The notes beneath the pieces were generated by a model. It ran no database searches. It saw only the letters and a list, made by a program, of their open reading frames with translations, and had not been told where the DNA came from. The position numbers and the translations under genes are program-made. A DNA stretch of 64,000 nt from the NCBI GenBank assembly GCA_036490715.1, contig DASXDL010000010.1, positions 14,812 through 78,811 of the forward strand, written 5' to 3'. Shown here one piece after another: positions 1-6,640 of this stretch (its first letter is position 1; the number at the start of each line of letters is the position of its first letter). This DNA is from FEN-1191 sp036490715. GTDB taxonomy: Bacteria > Pseudomonadota > Gammaproteobacteria > Steroidobacterales > Steroidobacteraceae.

Positions 1-88
1 GCACCTGCGGCTGCAGGGCGGCGGCCGGGCGCTCCAGCGCCGCCAGCCTGCCGGCCTCATCCAGTCGTTGCCAGTCGAGAATCTGCAT
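1..88 (-). CDS. hisD: Histidinol dehydrogenase, N-terminal fragment
   Basis: Only the first 29 codons lie in the window; the rest runs off the left edge. The reverse strand reads MQILDWQRLDEAGR and continues with an alanine-rich stretch. This matches the HisD amino terminus, where an 'I-(I/L)-D-W' segment is followed by a short helix ending in 'RPA'. HisD carries out the last two oxidations of histidine synthesis, from histidinol to histidine. The ATG at 88 lies four bases past the hisG stop, so the two are almost certainly co-transcribed. The identification leans on gene order (hisG then hisD) as much as on the short fragment. Confidence 0.8.
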   Translation of the reverse strand, partial: MQILDWQRLDEAGRLAALERPAAALQPQV

Positions 89-92
89 CGCT

Positions 93-992
93 TCAGGCCA
101 GCATTTTTTCGACCGGCAACACCAGCAGTGCGCTGGCGCCGGCCTTCTTCAGGCTCTCGAGTGTCTCCCAGAACACGTTCTCGCGGCACACCGCGTGCAC
201 CGCCACGCGGTCGCTCGAGCCCTCGAGCGGAATGATGGTCGGGGATTCGCTGCCGGGCAGCAGCCGGCGGATCGCCGGCAGCGCCGCGCGCGGCGCATGC
301 AGCATGATGTACTTGCTCTCGCGCACCTGCTGCACGCCTTCGACCCGCAGCAGCAGCCGCTCAACCCAGTCGTTCTTGTCGGCCGGCAGCGGCACCGGCG
401 TGCGAATCAGCACCGCGTGGCTCTCGAGCACGGTCGCGACTTCGCGCAGGTGGTTGGCCTGCAGCGTCGAGCCGGTGGACACCAGATCGCAGATCAGATC
501 CGCGCGCCCCAGGCGCGGTGCGATCTCGACCGCGCCCGATAGCGTCACGATCTCGGCTTCGACACCGGCCTGTCGCAGAAAGCGGCCGAGCAGGTGCGGG
601 TAGGTGGTGGCGATGCGCTTGCCGTGCAGCGAACCTATGCCGTCGTAGGGTTGCTCGATCGGCACCGCCAGCGATAGCCGGCAGCGGCCGAAATCGAGCG
701 TGCGCAGCGCCTCGAAGCGCGCCACCGCCCCGCGTGCGGCCAGCTGCAGTCGCTTTTCCTCCAGCACGTTCAGTCCCACCAGCCCCAGGTCGCACACGTC
801 TTCCTGCACCAGGTCGGGGATGTCATCGTCGCGTACGAACAGCAGATCGAGCGGCATGTTCTCGCCGTAACCCATCAGCTGATCCTTGCCGCGCGAGAGC
901 TTCAGTCCGCAGCGCATCAGCAGGTCCACCGACGGATCGGTCAGCCGGCCGGATTTCTGCACCGCCAGCTTGATGCGGGTCTCCTTATCCAT
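93..992 (-). CDS. hisG: ATP phosphoribosyltransferase HisG
   Basis: First enzyme of histidine synthesis; it condenses ATP with PRPP and is the usual point of feedback inhibition by histidine. The protein is 299 residues, the same length as the long-form HisG of E. coli. It opens with MDKETRIKLAVQKSGRL, and the PRPP-binding segment DLICDLVSTGSTLQANHL is intact near residue 170. The C-terminal third is the ACT-like regulatory domain expected of the long form, so no HisZ partner is needed. The reading frame is open further upstream, but the ATG at 992 gives the family's normal start. That start overlaps the end of the preceding TrpR-like gene by 8 bp, which implies translational coupling. Confidence 0.97.
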   Translation of the reverse strand: MDKETRIKLAVQKSGRLTDPSVDLLMRCGLKLSRGKDQLMGYGENMPLDLLFVRDDDIPDLVQEDVCDLGLVGLNVLEEKRLQLAARGAVARFEALRTLDFGRCRLSLAVPIEQPYDGIGSLHGKRIATTYPHLLGRFLRQAGVEAEIVTLSGAVEIAPRLGRADLICDLVSTGSTLQANHLREVATVLESHAVLIRTPVPLPADKNDWVERLLLRVEGVQQVRESKYIMLHAPRAALPAIRRLLPGSESPTIIPLEGSSDRVAVHAVCRENVFWETLESLKKAGASALLVLPVEKMLA

Positions 993-1302
993 GCTGGGTG
1001 CCATCGACGCGCTGCGCCGCCAGCGCGTAGCCGCCATTGCCCTGCGCCAGGTAGCGCGCCACGCGACCGATGGTGGTGATGCTGACACCGGTCTGCCGAT
1101 GGACCTCGCGGTAGGGCAGGCCGCGGCGCAGGCACTCGACCACTGCCCAGCGATCGGCCATGGCCTGCAGCTCGGCCGGCGTGCACAGGTCGCGCAGGAA
1201 GGCGCGGCACTCCTCCACCGTGCGCAGCGTGACGATGGCCGCGACCAGGTTGCGCTCGGCCAGCACTTCCTGGCGTGCCGACAGTTGCCGGTGCGATTTC
1301 AT
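985..1302 (-). CDS. hisR: TrpR-family regulator (YerC/HisR type) heading the his operon
   Basis: A 105-residue helix-turn-helix protein of the TrpR superfamily (YerC/YecD group). The helical core 'EECRAFLRDLCTPAELQAMA' and the recognition-helix region 'REVHRQTGVSITTIGRVARY' are clear. It is the first gene of the operon and overlaps hisG by 8 bp. Proteins of this group have been proposed as repressors of histidine synthesis (HisR) in Firmicutes and, as I recall, in Xanthomonadales. That assignment is family knowledge, not something this sequence proves. A 24-bp dyad overlaps its promoter at 1323-1346, which suggests it represses itself and the his genes. The ligand is unknown; histidine or a pathway intermediate is plausible. 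Confidence 0.85.
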   Translation of the reverse strand: MKSHRQLSARQEVLAERNLVAAIVTLRTVEECRAFLRDLCTPAELQAMADRWAVVECLRRGLPYREVHRQTGVSITTIGRVARYLAQGNGGYALAAQRVDGTQHG

Positions 1303-1322
1303 GGCTCGAGCCGCGCCTCTAC

Positions 1323-1346
1323 AGTGTATTAACGCGCTATCACACT
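1323..1346. promoter_or_regulatory. Candidate HisR operator (24-bp dyad)
   Basis: Perfect outer arms AGTGT...ACACT flank inner TA...TA pairs and a central CGCG, with the axis between 1334 and 1335. Eighteen of the 24 positions are symmetric. The dyad covers the last five bases of the proposed hisR -10 and the expected start of transcription. It ends 21 bp before the hisR ATG. This is the position expected for an autorepressor site of a dimeric TrpR-like protein. Confidence 0.55.
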
Positions 1347-1370
1347 AGCATGATGGTACGATGGCCGCAA
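1342..1370 (-). promoter_or_regulatory. Putative promoter of hisR-hisG-hisD
   Basis: On the minus strand, a -35-like TTGCGG (1370-1365) and a -10-like TAGTGT (1347-1342) are separated by 17 bp. Both boxes are imperfect, but the spacing is ideal and the operator-like dyad overlaps the -10. No better pair lies closer to the hisR start. Confidence 0.45.
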
Positions 1371-1414
1371 GCTGCCGTGTCCGCCGCCGGCAATGGCGTC
1401 GGCAGCGTGCTGGC

Positions 1415-1443
1415 TTGACCCTCGTTGGAGCGGACTCTAGACT
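1415..1443 (+). promoter_or_regulatory. Sigma-70 promoter of the metX-metB leader
   Basis: TTGACC (1415-1420) and TAGACT (1438-1443) are separated by exactly 17 bp. Transcription would start near 1450, immediately before the first stem of the SAM riboswitch at 1452, so the aptamer would be the first thing transcribed. Confidence 0.75.
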
Positions 1444-1451
1444 CAGTCGCA

Positions 1452-1565
1452 CTCATCGAGACCGGCTGAGGGAAAGGCCCTTAGACGCCGGGGCAACCGT
1501 CGGACCTTCCGACATGGTGCCAACTCCTGCGGTCGTTCGGGCATGGGCCTCGACCGATAGATGAG
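1452..1565 (+). ncRNA. SAM-I (S-box) riboswitch aptamer
   Basis: The aptamer's hallmark segments occur in order. The P1 strand CTCATC (1452-1457) pairs with GATGAG (1560-1565). The core AGGGAAAGGCCC follows near 1469-1480, then GGGGCAACC (1490-1498), the P3 hairpin GTCGG/CCGAC, and GGTGCCAACTCCTGC (1516-1530). A P4 helix GGTCG/CGACC closes before P1. S-box RNAs sense S-adenosylmethionine and shut off methionine genes, and metX-metB lie directly downstream. SAM-I is best known from Firmicutes but is also found in some Gammaproteobacteria. Confidence 0.93.
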
Positions 1566-1622
1566 GGCCGACAGAGGAGCGCCGCACATCAGCTGCCGGC
1601 GCCACTGCCGGAGGCGGATCGC

Positions 1623-1660
1623 CCGCAGGAGTACCCGAGTTACGGATACTGGCACTGCGG
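1623..1660 (+). promoter_or_regulatory. Predicted SD-sequestering hairpin of the SAM riboswitch
   Basis: CCGCAG (1623-1628) can pair with CTGCGG (1655-1660). Inside it, GTA/TAC (1631-1633 with 1647-1649) and CCG/CGG (1635-1637 with 1643-1645) pair around an AGTTA loop. The 3' arm covers most of GCGGAG (1657-1662), the ribosome-binding site of metX. The 5' arm is also part of a 9-nt perfect complement (1623-1631) to the aptamer segment CTCCTGCGG (1524-1532). The two pairings exclude one another. No T-run follows, so control is probably at translation. The fold was worked out by hand and has not been tested. Confidence 0.5.
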
Positions 1661-1668
1661 AGCGTTAG

Positions 1669-2700
1669 TTGAGCTTGGCGACACAACCCACGAATCTGAG
1701 CGGCGCGGGCCCGACGGTCGATAAGGCCGAGGCCGCGCACGGCATCTTTCAGCTGCCCGAGCGCCTGCCGCTGCAGCATGGCGGCAGTCTGGATCAGCCG
1801 CTGCTGGCCTGGCGCCTGGCCGGGCGCGTCGATGCTCCAGTGGTGCTGGCGCTGGGCGGCATCTCGGCGCATCGCCGCGTGTTCGATCCGGAGCAGTTGC
1901 GTGCCGGCTGGTGGCACGAGATCGTCGGGCCGGGCCGGGTGCTCGACAGCGCACGGTTGCGGGTGCTCGGGATCGATTACCTGGGCGGCAGCGGTGAATC
2001 CACCGGTCCGAGCGCCGGCGGCATGTTCCCGAGTCTGTCGAGCTACGATCAGGCCGAGGCGCTGCGGCGGCTGCTGGATCATTTGCACATCGCGCGCCTG
2101 CGCGCCATCGCCGGGGCTTCCTACGGCGGCATGGTGGCGTTGGCGTTCGCCGAACGCTATCCCGAGCGGGTCGAGCAGTTGCTGGTGATCAGCGCTGCGG
2201 ACCGCGCCCATCCGATGGCCACCGCCTGGCGCAGCGTCCAGCGACACATCGTGCGCCTGGCGCTGGCCAGCGGCCAGGCGGCCAGCGGCCTTGAGCTGGC
2301 GCGCGCGCTGGCGATGGCCACCTACCGCAGCCCGCGGGAATTTGCCGAGCGCTTCGACCAGCCGCCGCGCCAGAGCGACGGCCGCTTCGTATTCCCGGTG
2401 GAGGACTACCTGTTCTCGCGCGGCCGCGACTACGCCGCGCAGTATCGCCCCGAGTCGTTCCTGTGCCTGTCCGAGTCGATCGACCTGCACCTCATCGAGG
2501 CCGCGCGCGTGCGCACGCCGACCACGGTGGTGGCGGTGCGCGAGGATCAGCTGGTGCCCATCGCCGATCTGCGCTCGCTGGCGCAACGGCTGCCGCACGG
2601 CCGGCTGCATGAGCTGTCCTCGCGCTACGGGCACGATGCCTTTCTCAAGGAAGCCGGCGCGCTGCGTCCGGTGTTCGAAGCGCTGTACGGAGATAATTGA
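1669..2700 (+). CDS. metX: Homoserine O-acyltransferase, MetX type
   Basis: Activates homoserine by acylation, the committed step of methionine synthesis. The protein has an alpha/beta-hydrolase fold with the nucleophile elbow GASYGGM (Ser151). Late segments 'REDQLVPI' and 'SSRYGHDAFLKE' supply the expected Asp and His of the triad. At 343 residues it is shorter than typical MetX. MetX enzymes use acetyl- or succinyl-CoA, and I cannot tell which from sequence; the neighbouring MetB closely resembles an enzyme that takes O-succinylhomoserine. The start is TTG at 1669: an in-frame TAG immediately precedes it, and GCGGAG lies 6 bp upstream. The weak start codon fits translational control by the SAM-I leader. 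Confidence 0.88.
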   Translation: MSLATQPTNLSGAGPTVDKAEAAHGIFQLPERLPLQHGGSLDQPLLAWRLAGRVDAPVVLALGGISAHRRVFDPEQLRAGWWHEIVGPGRVLDSARLRVLGIDYLGGSGESTGPSAGGMFPSLSSYDQAEALRRLLDHLHIARLRAIAGASYGGMVALAFAERYPERVEQLLVISAADRAHPMATAWRSVQRHIVRLALASGQAASGLELARALAMATYRSPREFAERFDQPPRQSDGRFVFPVEDYLFSRGRDYAAQYRPESFLCLSESIDLHLIEAARVRTPTTVVAVREDQLVPIADLRSLAQRLPHGRLHELSSRYGHDAFLKEAGALRPVFEALYGDN

Positions 2701-3861
2701 GTGACTGAGCCTGCCGATGCGACCACCCGAGCGGTGCGCGCGGGTCTGGAGAGCGACGATGTGACCGGAGCGGTGGTACCGCCGATTCATCTGAGTGCGA
2801 CCTACGCGTTTCGCGGCTACGGCGACAAGCGCGCCTACGATTACTCCCGATCCGGCAACCCGACCCGCGATCTGCTGGGGGCGGCCCTGGCGGACCTGGA
2901 AGGCGGCGCCGGCGCGGTGATCACCGGCACCGGCATGGGCGCCGTGACCCTGACGCTGCAGCTGCTGCCAGCGCGCGCGCGCCTGATCGCACCGCACGAC
3001 TGCTACGGCGGCACCTATCGGCTGTTCGACGCGCTGCACCGGCGCGGCGACCTGCAGGTCGAGTTCATCAACTTCGCCGATCCGGTCGCGCTCAAAGCCG
3101 CGTTGGCGCAGCCGGCCGGCATGCTGTGGATCGAGACGCCGAGTAATCCGCTGCTGCGCCTCACCGACATCGCCGCGGTCACGGCGCAGGCGCGTGGCTC
3201 GGGCGCGCTGGTGGTGGTGGACAACACGTTTCTGTCGCCCGGGTGGCAGCGGCCGTTGAGCCTGGGGGCCGACCTGGTGGTGCATTCGACCACCAAGTAC
3301 ATCAACGGCCACAGCGATGTGGTCGGTGGCGCGGTGATTGCCGCGCGCAAGGACCTCAGCGATTCGCTGTGCTGGTGGGCGAATTGCTTAGGCTTGACCG
3401 GTTCGGCGTTCGACAGCTACCTGACGCTGCGCGGCCTGCGTACGCTGCAGGCGCGGCTGGCCGTGCACGGCCGCAATGCCAGCGAGCTGGCGCGCTGGCT
3501 GACCGGTCAGCGCGAGGTCGCCAAGGTGTTCTACCCGGGACTGCCGACCCATACCGGCCACGAGATTGCACAGCGCCAGCAGACCGGGTTCGGCGCCATC
3601 GTCACCTTCGAACTGGCCGGTGGCATTCCGGCGGTCAAGGCGTTCGTGGCGGGACTGAAATATTTCTCGCTGGCCGAATCCCTCGGTGGCGTCGAGAGCC
3701 TGATAGCGCATCCGGCCTCGATGACCCATGCTGCGATGAATGAACCCGCGCGCCGTGCGGCGGGACTCACGGATGGGCTGCTGCGGCTGTCGGTCGGCAT
3801 CGAAGCGGTCGAGGACCTGCGCGCGGACCTGGCCGCCGGCCTCAAGCGCTGCTGCGCCTGA
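2701..3861 (+). CDS. metB: Cystathionine gamma-synthase
   Basis: A PLP enzyme of transsulfuration that joins acyl-homoserine and cysteine into cystathionine. At 386 residues it has exactly the length of E. coli MetB and follows it closely along its whole length. Examples are VVPPIHLSATY, the DYSRSGNPTRD segment, APHDCYGGTYRLFD, and FSLAESLGGVESLI near the end. The PLP lysine is Lys199 in HSTTKYINGH. The gene starts with GTG in the base directly after the metX TGA, so the two are translated as a unit under the SAM-I riboswitch. It is distinct from the cystathionine gamma-lyase at 49126, which sits beside cbs. Confidence 0.94.
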   Translation: MTEPADATTRAVRAGLESDDVTGAVVPPIHLSATYAFRGYGDKRAYDYSRSGNPTRDLLGAALADLEGGAGAVITGTGMGAVTLTLQLLPARARLIAPHDCYGGTYRLFDALHRRGDLQVEFINFADPVALKAALAQPAGMLWIETPSNPLLRLTDIAAVTAQARGSGALVVVDNTFLSPGWQRPLSLGADLVVHSTTKYINGHSDVVGGAVIAARKDLSDSLCWWANCLGLTGSAFDSYLTLRGLRTLQARLAVHGRNASELARWLTGQREVAKVFYPGLPTHTGHEIAQRQQTGFGAIVTFELAGGIPAVKAFVAGLKYFSLAESLGGVESLIAHPASMTHAAMNEPARRAAGLTDGLLRLSVGIEAVEDLRADLAAGLKRCCA

Positions 3862-3907
3862 GGCTCGAGCGCTGCGCCGCCGCGGTCAGCGCGGCCGCCC
3901 GCCTGTC

Positions 3908-3934
3908 AGCGCCGCGTGCCGTGCGGCGTTGTAT
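3908..3934 (+). terminator. Possible terminator after metB
   Basis: AGCGCCGC (3908-3915) and GCGGCGTT (3923-3930) form an 8-bp stem, counting one G-T pair, with a 7-nt loop. The tail TTGTATT is only moderately T-rich, so termination may be weak. The site lies between the metB stop and the next gene at 3982. Confidence 0.35.
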
Positions 3935-3981
3935 TCATAGGGTGACGACAGCTGCCATGCCGGCAGCGAGCGAGGTGTCCC

Positions 3982-4563
3982 ATGGCGATGCGTTCGGCGG
4001 TGCTGTCTATCATGGCCTGCCTGATGGGCAGCGCTGCGCTGGCGGCTTCGGCCGATGCCACTAGCGGCGATGACAGCGCCGGCAGCTGGCAGCCGCACGA
4101 GTATCAGTTCCACTACATGGGCTTCACCTCGACCTACTCGTGTGACGGCCTGGCCGACAAGCTCACGCTGCTGCTGCATCTGGCCGGGGCCGGTCCGGGT
4201 TCCAAGGCGATCCCGCTGTGCGCGCGCGGATTCGGCGTGCCCGACCGGCTGGCCGAGGCGCGAGTCAAGTTCTCGACCTTCAAGTCTTCGGATGCGGGCG
4301 CTGCGGCGGCCGCCGGCGCCGTGGCCGGCGCCTGGCGTCACGTCGAGTTCTCGCCGCGCCACCCGTTCGATCTGCAGACCGGAGATTGCGAGCTGATCGA
4401 GCAGTTTCACCAGCATCTGCTGCCGCTGTTCGATACCCGCAATGTGCAGTCGCAAATCGCCTGTGTGCCGCACCAGGAAAGCGGCTCGCACTACAGTCTG
4501 AGCTTCGATGTGTTCGTGCCGGCGCCGAAGCCGGCGGCAGCGGCGGCCGCCAAGGGCGCCTAG
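3982..4563 (+). CDS. Secreted protein of unknown function with four cysteines
   Basis: I do not recognise this family. The 193-residue protein begins with a clear signal peptide (MAMRSAVLSIMACLMGSAALA) with likely cleavage after ASA or ALA. The mature part has four cysteines (in YSCDGL, PLCARG, GDCELI and IACVPH), which would suit two periplasmic disulfides. It ends in a proline/alanine tail. A second ATG two codons in (3988) is an alternative start; GAGG at 3972 supports this region. It does not obviously belong to the met operon. Its TAG stop shares a CTAG with the stop of the opposite-strand gene, so the two convergent genes overlap by 4 bp. Confidence 0.75.
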   Translation: MAMRSAVLSIMACLMGSAALAASADATSGDDSAGSWQPHEYQFHYMGFTSTYSCDGLADKLTLLLHLAGAGPGSKAIPLCARGFGVPDRLAEARVKFSTFKSSDAGAAAAAGAVAGAWRHVEFSPRHPFDLQTGDCELIEQFHQHLLPLFDTRNVQSQIACVPHQESGSHYSLSFDVFVPAPKPAAAAAAKGA

Positions 4564-5990
4564 AGCCACTGCTCCCAGAGCCGCCAGAAGCGTTCGCGCA
4601 ACTTGCGCGTCAACGGCCGCTGCAGCCACTGCCGCCGGTCGATCGCGGCGGCGTGCTGCAGATCCTGCTGAAAATATTGCTCCAGCTGCGTGCCGGTGGC
4701 GCCGCTGATCACCACCGCATCGACTTCGTCGTTGAACAGCACGCTGCGATGATCGAAGTTCGACGAGCCGACGATTGACCATACGCCATCGACCACCACG
4801 GTCTTGGAGTGCAAGATGCCGTCGTCGCGCTCGTAGATTTTGACCCCGGCGGCGAGCAGATCGGCGTAGTGCGACTGCTGCGCGGCCAGCGCCGGCGGCG
4901 AATCGCTGTGCGAGGGCAGCAGCAGGCGCACATCGATGCCGGCGCGAGCCGCGCGCTTGAGTGCCCGGTGCTCCTGATGGGTCGGCACGAAATAGGCCGC
5001 GGTCACCCAGACGTGGGTCGAGGCGCTGCGGATCGCCGAGATCAGCGTGGCGTAATAGCGCGGCGTGAGCTGGCCGCCGACACTGCCCAGAATACGCACC
5101 ACCTCATCGCCGCGGGCGCCGGCCGGGGCCTCATCCGACGCCAGCTCGGCACGCTCGCCGCCCTGGCTGAGCCAGTGCTGCTCGAACAGCTGCTTGAGTT
5201 CGCTCACCGCCGGTCCGTCGATCTGCAGGTCGACATCGTGCCAGGGCTCCTGGCTGGCGGCCGGTTTGGCCGGCGGCGAGTCGGAGCCGGACCCTGAGTC
5301 TCCAGGCGCGCTGCCGCTTTCGTAGTCGCGGCTCAGGTTGACACCGCCGATCAGGGCCTCCTGACCGTCGGCGATCAGGATCTTGCGATGGTCGCGATCA
5401 TTGATCGACAGCGGGGAGCTGCGGATCGGATTGAATTCGCGCACCCGGATGCCGGCCGCGCGCAGCCGGTCGAACAGCGCGGCCGGCGTGCTGAGCGAAC
5501 CGATGCCGTCATAGATCAGTTCGATCTGCACGCCCTGCTGCTGGCGCGCGATCAGCAGGTCCGAGAGCTGCTCGCCGTTGCAGCTGACCTCTTCGAAGAT
5601 GTAGTACTCCAGGTACAAATAGTGCTGGGCCTGATGGATGGCGGCAAACGTGGCGGCGAAGGTGGCGGGCCCGTCGCGCAGCACCGTGATGCGATTGCCG
5701 GTGTACAGAGGGCTGCCGGCGATGTTCTGCTCGATCACCAGATGGCGCTGCAGCGCGCCGGCATCCGGAGCCTGCGCGGACAGGCGCTTGAGCACTCCGG
5801 CCGTGGCCCGCGGCGACAGTGCCCCGCGCGCCCCCTGCACCTGGATCTCGGCCGCAGTGGCGGTCGCGACCGGCTCGGGCACCTCGGGAATATGGGCGCA
5901 GCCGGCCAGCGCCATGGCCAGCACCCACAACGCATCACGAGCGCCCGGCCGGCGTCGGAGATTTACAGCAACCGGCTCGGGGCCCATCAT
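4560..5990 (-). CDS. Phospholipase D-family lipoprotein, cardiolipin synthase-like
   Basis: Two HKD catalytic motifs mark a phospholipase D superfamily phosphatidyltransferase. The first is HRKILIAD (His201, Lys203, Asp208) and the second HSKTVVVD (His394, Lys396, Asp401). Enzymes with this layout make cardiolipin or related lipids at the inner membrane. The N-terminus has a lipoprotein signal with lipobox LAGC (Cys31), so it is probably lipid-anchored rather than spanning the membrane. This resembles ClsC-like proteins more than ClsA. A Ser/Gly/Pro-rich insertion follows the first HKD (about residues 225-248). The frame extends to a TTG at 5999, but the ATG at 5990 is the more likely start. 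It is divergent from the receiver protein at 6032. Confidence 0.85.
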   Translation of the reverse strand: MMGPEPVAVNLRRRPGARDALWVLAMALAGCAHIPEVPEPVATATAAEIQVQGARGALSPRATAGVLKRLSAQAPDAGALQRHLVIEQNIAGSPLYTGNRITVLRDGPATFAATFAAIHQAQHYLYLEYYIFEEVSCNGEQLSDLLIARQQQGVQIELIYDGIGSLSTPAALFDRLRAAGIRVREFNPIRSSPLSINDRDHRKILIADGQEALIGGVNLSRDYESGSAPGDSGSGSDSPPAKPAASQEPWHDVDLQIDGPAVSELKQLFEQHWLSQGGERAELASDEAPAGARGDEVVRILGSVGGQLTPRYYATLISAIRSASTHVWVTAAYFVPTHQEHRALKRAARAGIDVRLLLPSHSDSPPALAAQQSHYADLLAAGVKIYERDDGILHSKTVVVDGVWSIVGSSNFDHRSVLFNDEVDAVVISGATGTQLEQYFQQDLQHAAAIDRRQWLQRPLTRKLRERFWRLWEQWL

Positions 5991-6031
5991 GTTTGCCAAG
6001 TTACCTATCTGCGCGGAGTGCTGCAGCCAAA

Positions 6032-6472
6032 ATGACAGAACCAGCAGCCGAGTCGCTGCGCATTGTCATCGGGGAGAACAACCCCGATCTGGCCGGAACG
6101 CTGCGCCTGCTGTTGGACGCCGAGCCCGACATGCAGTGCGTGGCCATCGTCGCCTCCTCGCGCGACCTTCTGGCCGCGGTCGCCGAGCATTCGCCCAACG
6201 CCTTCATCGTTGACCTGTCGCTCGATGACGGCTCGAGCTTACCGTTGATTCCGAAGCTGCGGCAGCAGCTGCCGCGCGCGGCCATCGTGGTGTTCACCGG
6301 CCACAAGAATGAGGTGTTGTCCGAGCATTGCCTGCGAGCCGGAGCCGACGCCGTGGTGGTCAAGTCGGCCGCGTTCGAAGAGCTGGCGGCGGCGCTGCGG
6401 GCCTCGGCACGCCGGCCCAGCTCGGCCGGCGGGTCCGGAGGCCCCGGGCGCAGTCGCGCGCCTGACGGTTGA
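6032..6472 (+). CDS. Stand-alone response regulator receiver protein
   Basis: A 146-residue single-domain receiver of the CheY fold. The acidic pocket is in IVIGENNPDL near residues 15-16, the phospho-acceptor is Asp61 in IVDLSLDD, the switch threonine is in VFTGHKN, and the conserved lysine is Lys111 in VVVKSAAF. There is no output domain, only a Ser/Gly/Pro-rich tail, so it must signal through a partner protein. No histidine kinase or chemotaxis gene lies nearby, so the partner is unknown. The frame is open well upstream, but the ATG at 6032 places the first beta strand where the family has it. Its stop codon overlaps the proposed rimP promoter. Confidence 0.87.
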   Translation: MTEPAAESLRIVIGENNPDLAGTLRLLLDAEPDMQCVAIVASSRDLLAAVAEHSPNAFIVDLSLDDGSSLPLIPKLRQQLPRAAIVVFTGHKNEVLSEHCLRAGADAVVVKSAAFEELAAALRASARRPSSAGGSGGPGRSRAPDG

Positions 6473-6498
6473 ATTTGTTGAGCCTGAAGCACTAGAAT
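6469..6498 (+). promoter_or_regulatory. Sigma-70 promoter of the rimP-nusA-infB operon
   Basis: TTGAAT (6469-6474) and TAGAAT (6493-6498) are separated by 18 bp. The -35 overlaps the stop codon of the receiver gene. The same TAGAAT -10 hexamer occurs in the rpsO promoter downstream. Confidence 0.65.
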
Positions 6499-6546
6499 CG
6501 CCGCCGCCGGTGGACGACCAGGGGCCTTGCGCCAATGTGTCGTAAA

Positions 6547-6608
6547 GCCGCAGGAACTGCGGCCAAGTGCTTGATTTAGAAAGCCCCACATGGGGCTTTT
6601 ATTTTTTT
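6547..6608 (+). terminator. Leader hairpin and rho-independent attenuator before rimP
   Basis: A perfect hairpin GCCGCAG-GAA-CTGCGGC (6547-6563) is followed by a textbook intrinsic terminator. Its AAAGCCCC/GGGGCTTT stem (6580-6587 with 6592-6599) has an ACAT loop and a T-run through 6608. It lies between the promoter at 6469-6498 and rimP, so it would stop transcription before the operon unless overridden. GGGGC at 6521-6525 could pair with GCCCC at 6583-6587 and act as an antiterminator. Terminator-type leaders upstream of rimP have been described in Gammaproteobacteria; this appears to be one. Confidence 0.75.
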
Positions 6609-6640
6609 GTGGCCGTGTTCGCGGGATCGGGCCTTAAGCG

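Noticed and set aside
1453..3312. Long minus-strand open frame (619 codons) opposite metX and metB
   Set aside because: It has no recognisable domain, is rich in Arg/Gln/Ala/His typical of antisense frames in GC-rich DNA, and lies opposite two well-identified genes and a riboswitch.
6478..6498. TTGAGC at 6478 as the -35 of the rimP promoter
   Set aside because: It leaves only 9 bp to TAGAAT. TTGAAT at 6469 gives a workable 18-bp spacer.
6473..6640. A tRNA gene in front of rimP, as metY in E. coli
   Set aside because: No cloverleaf or T-loop sequence is present; the region holds a promoter, a hairpin and a terminator.
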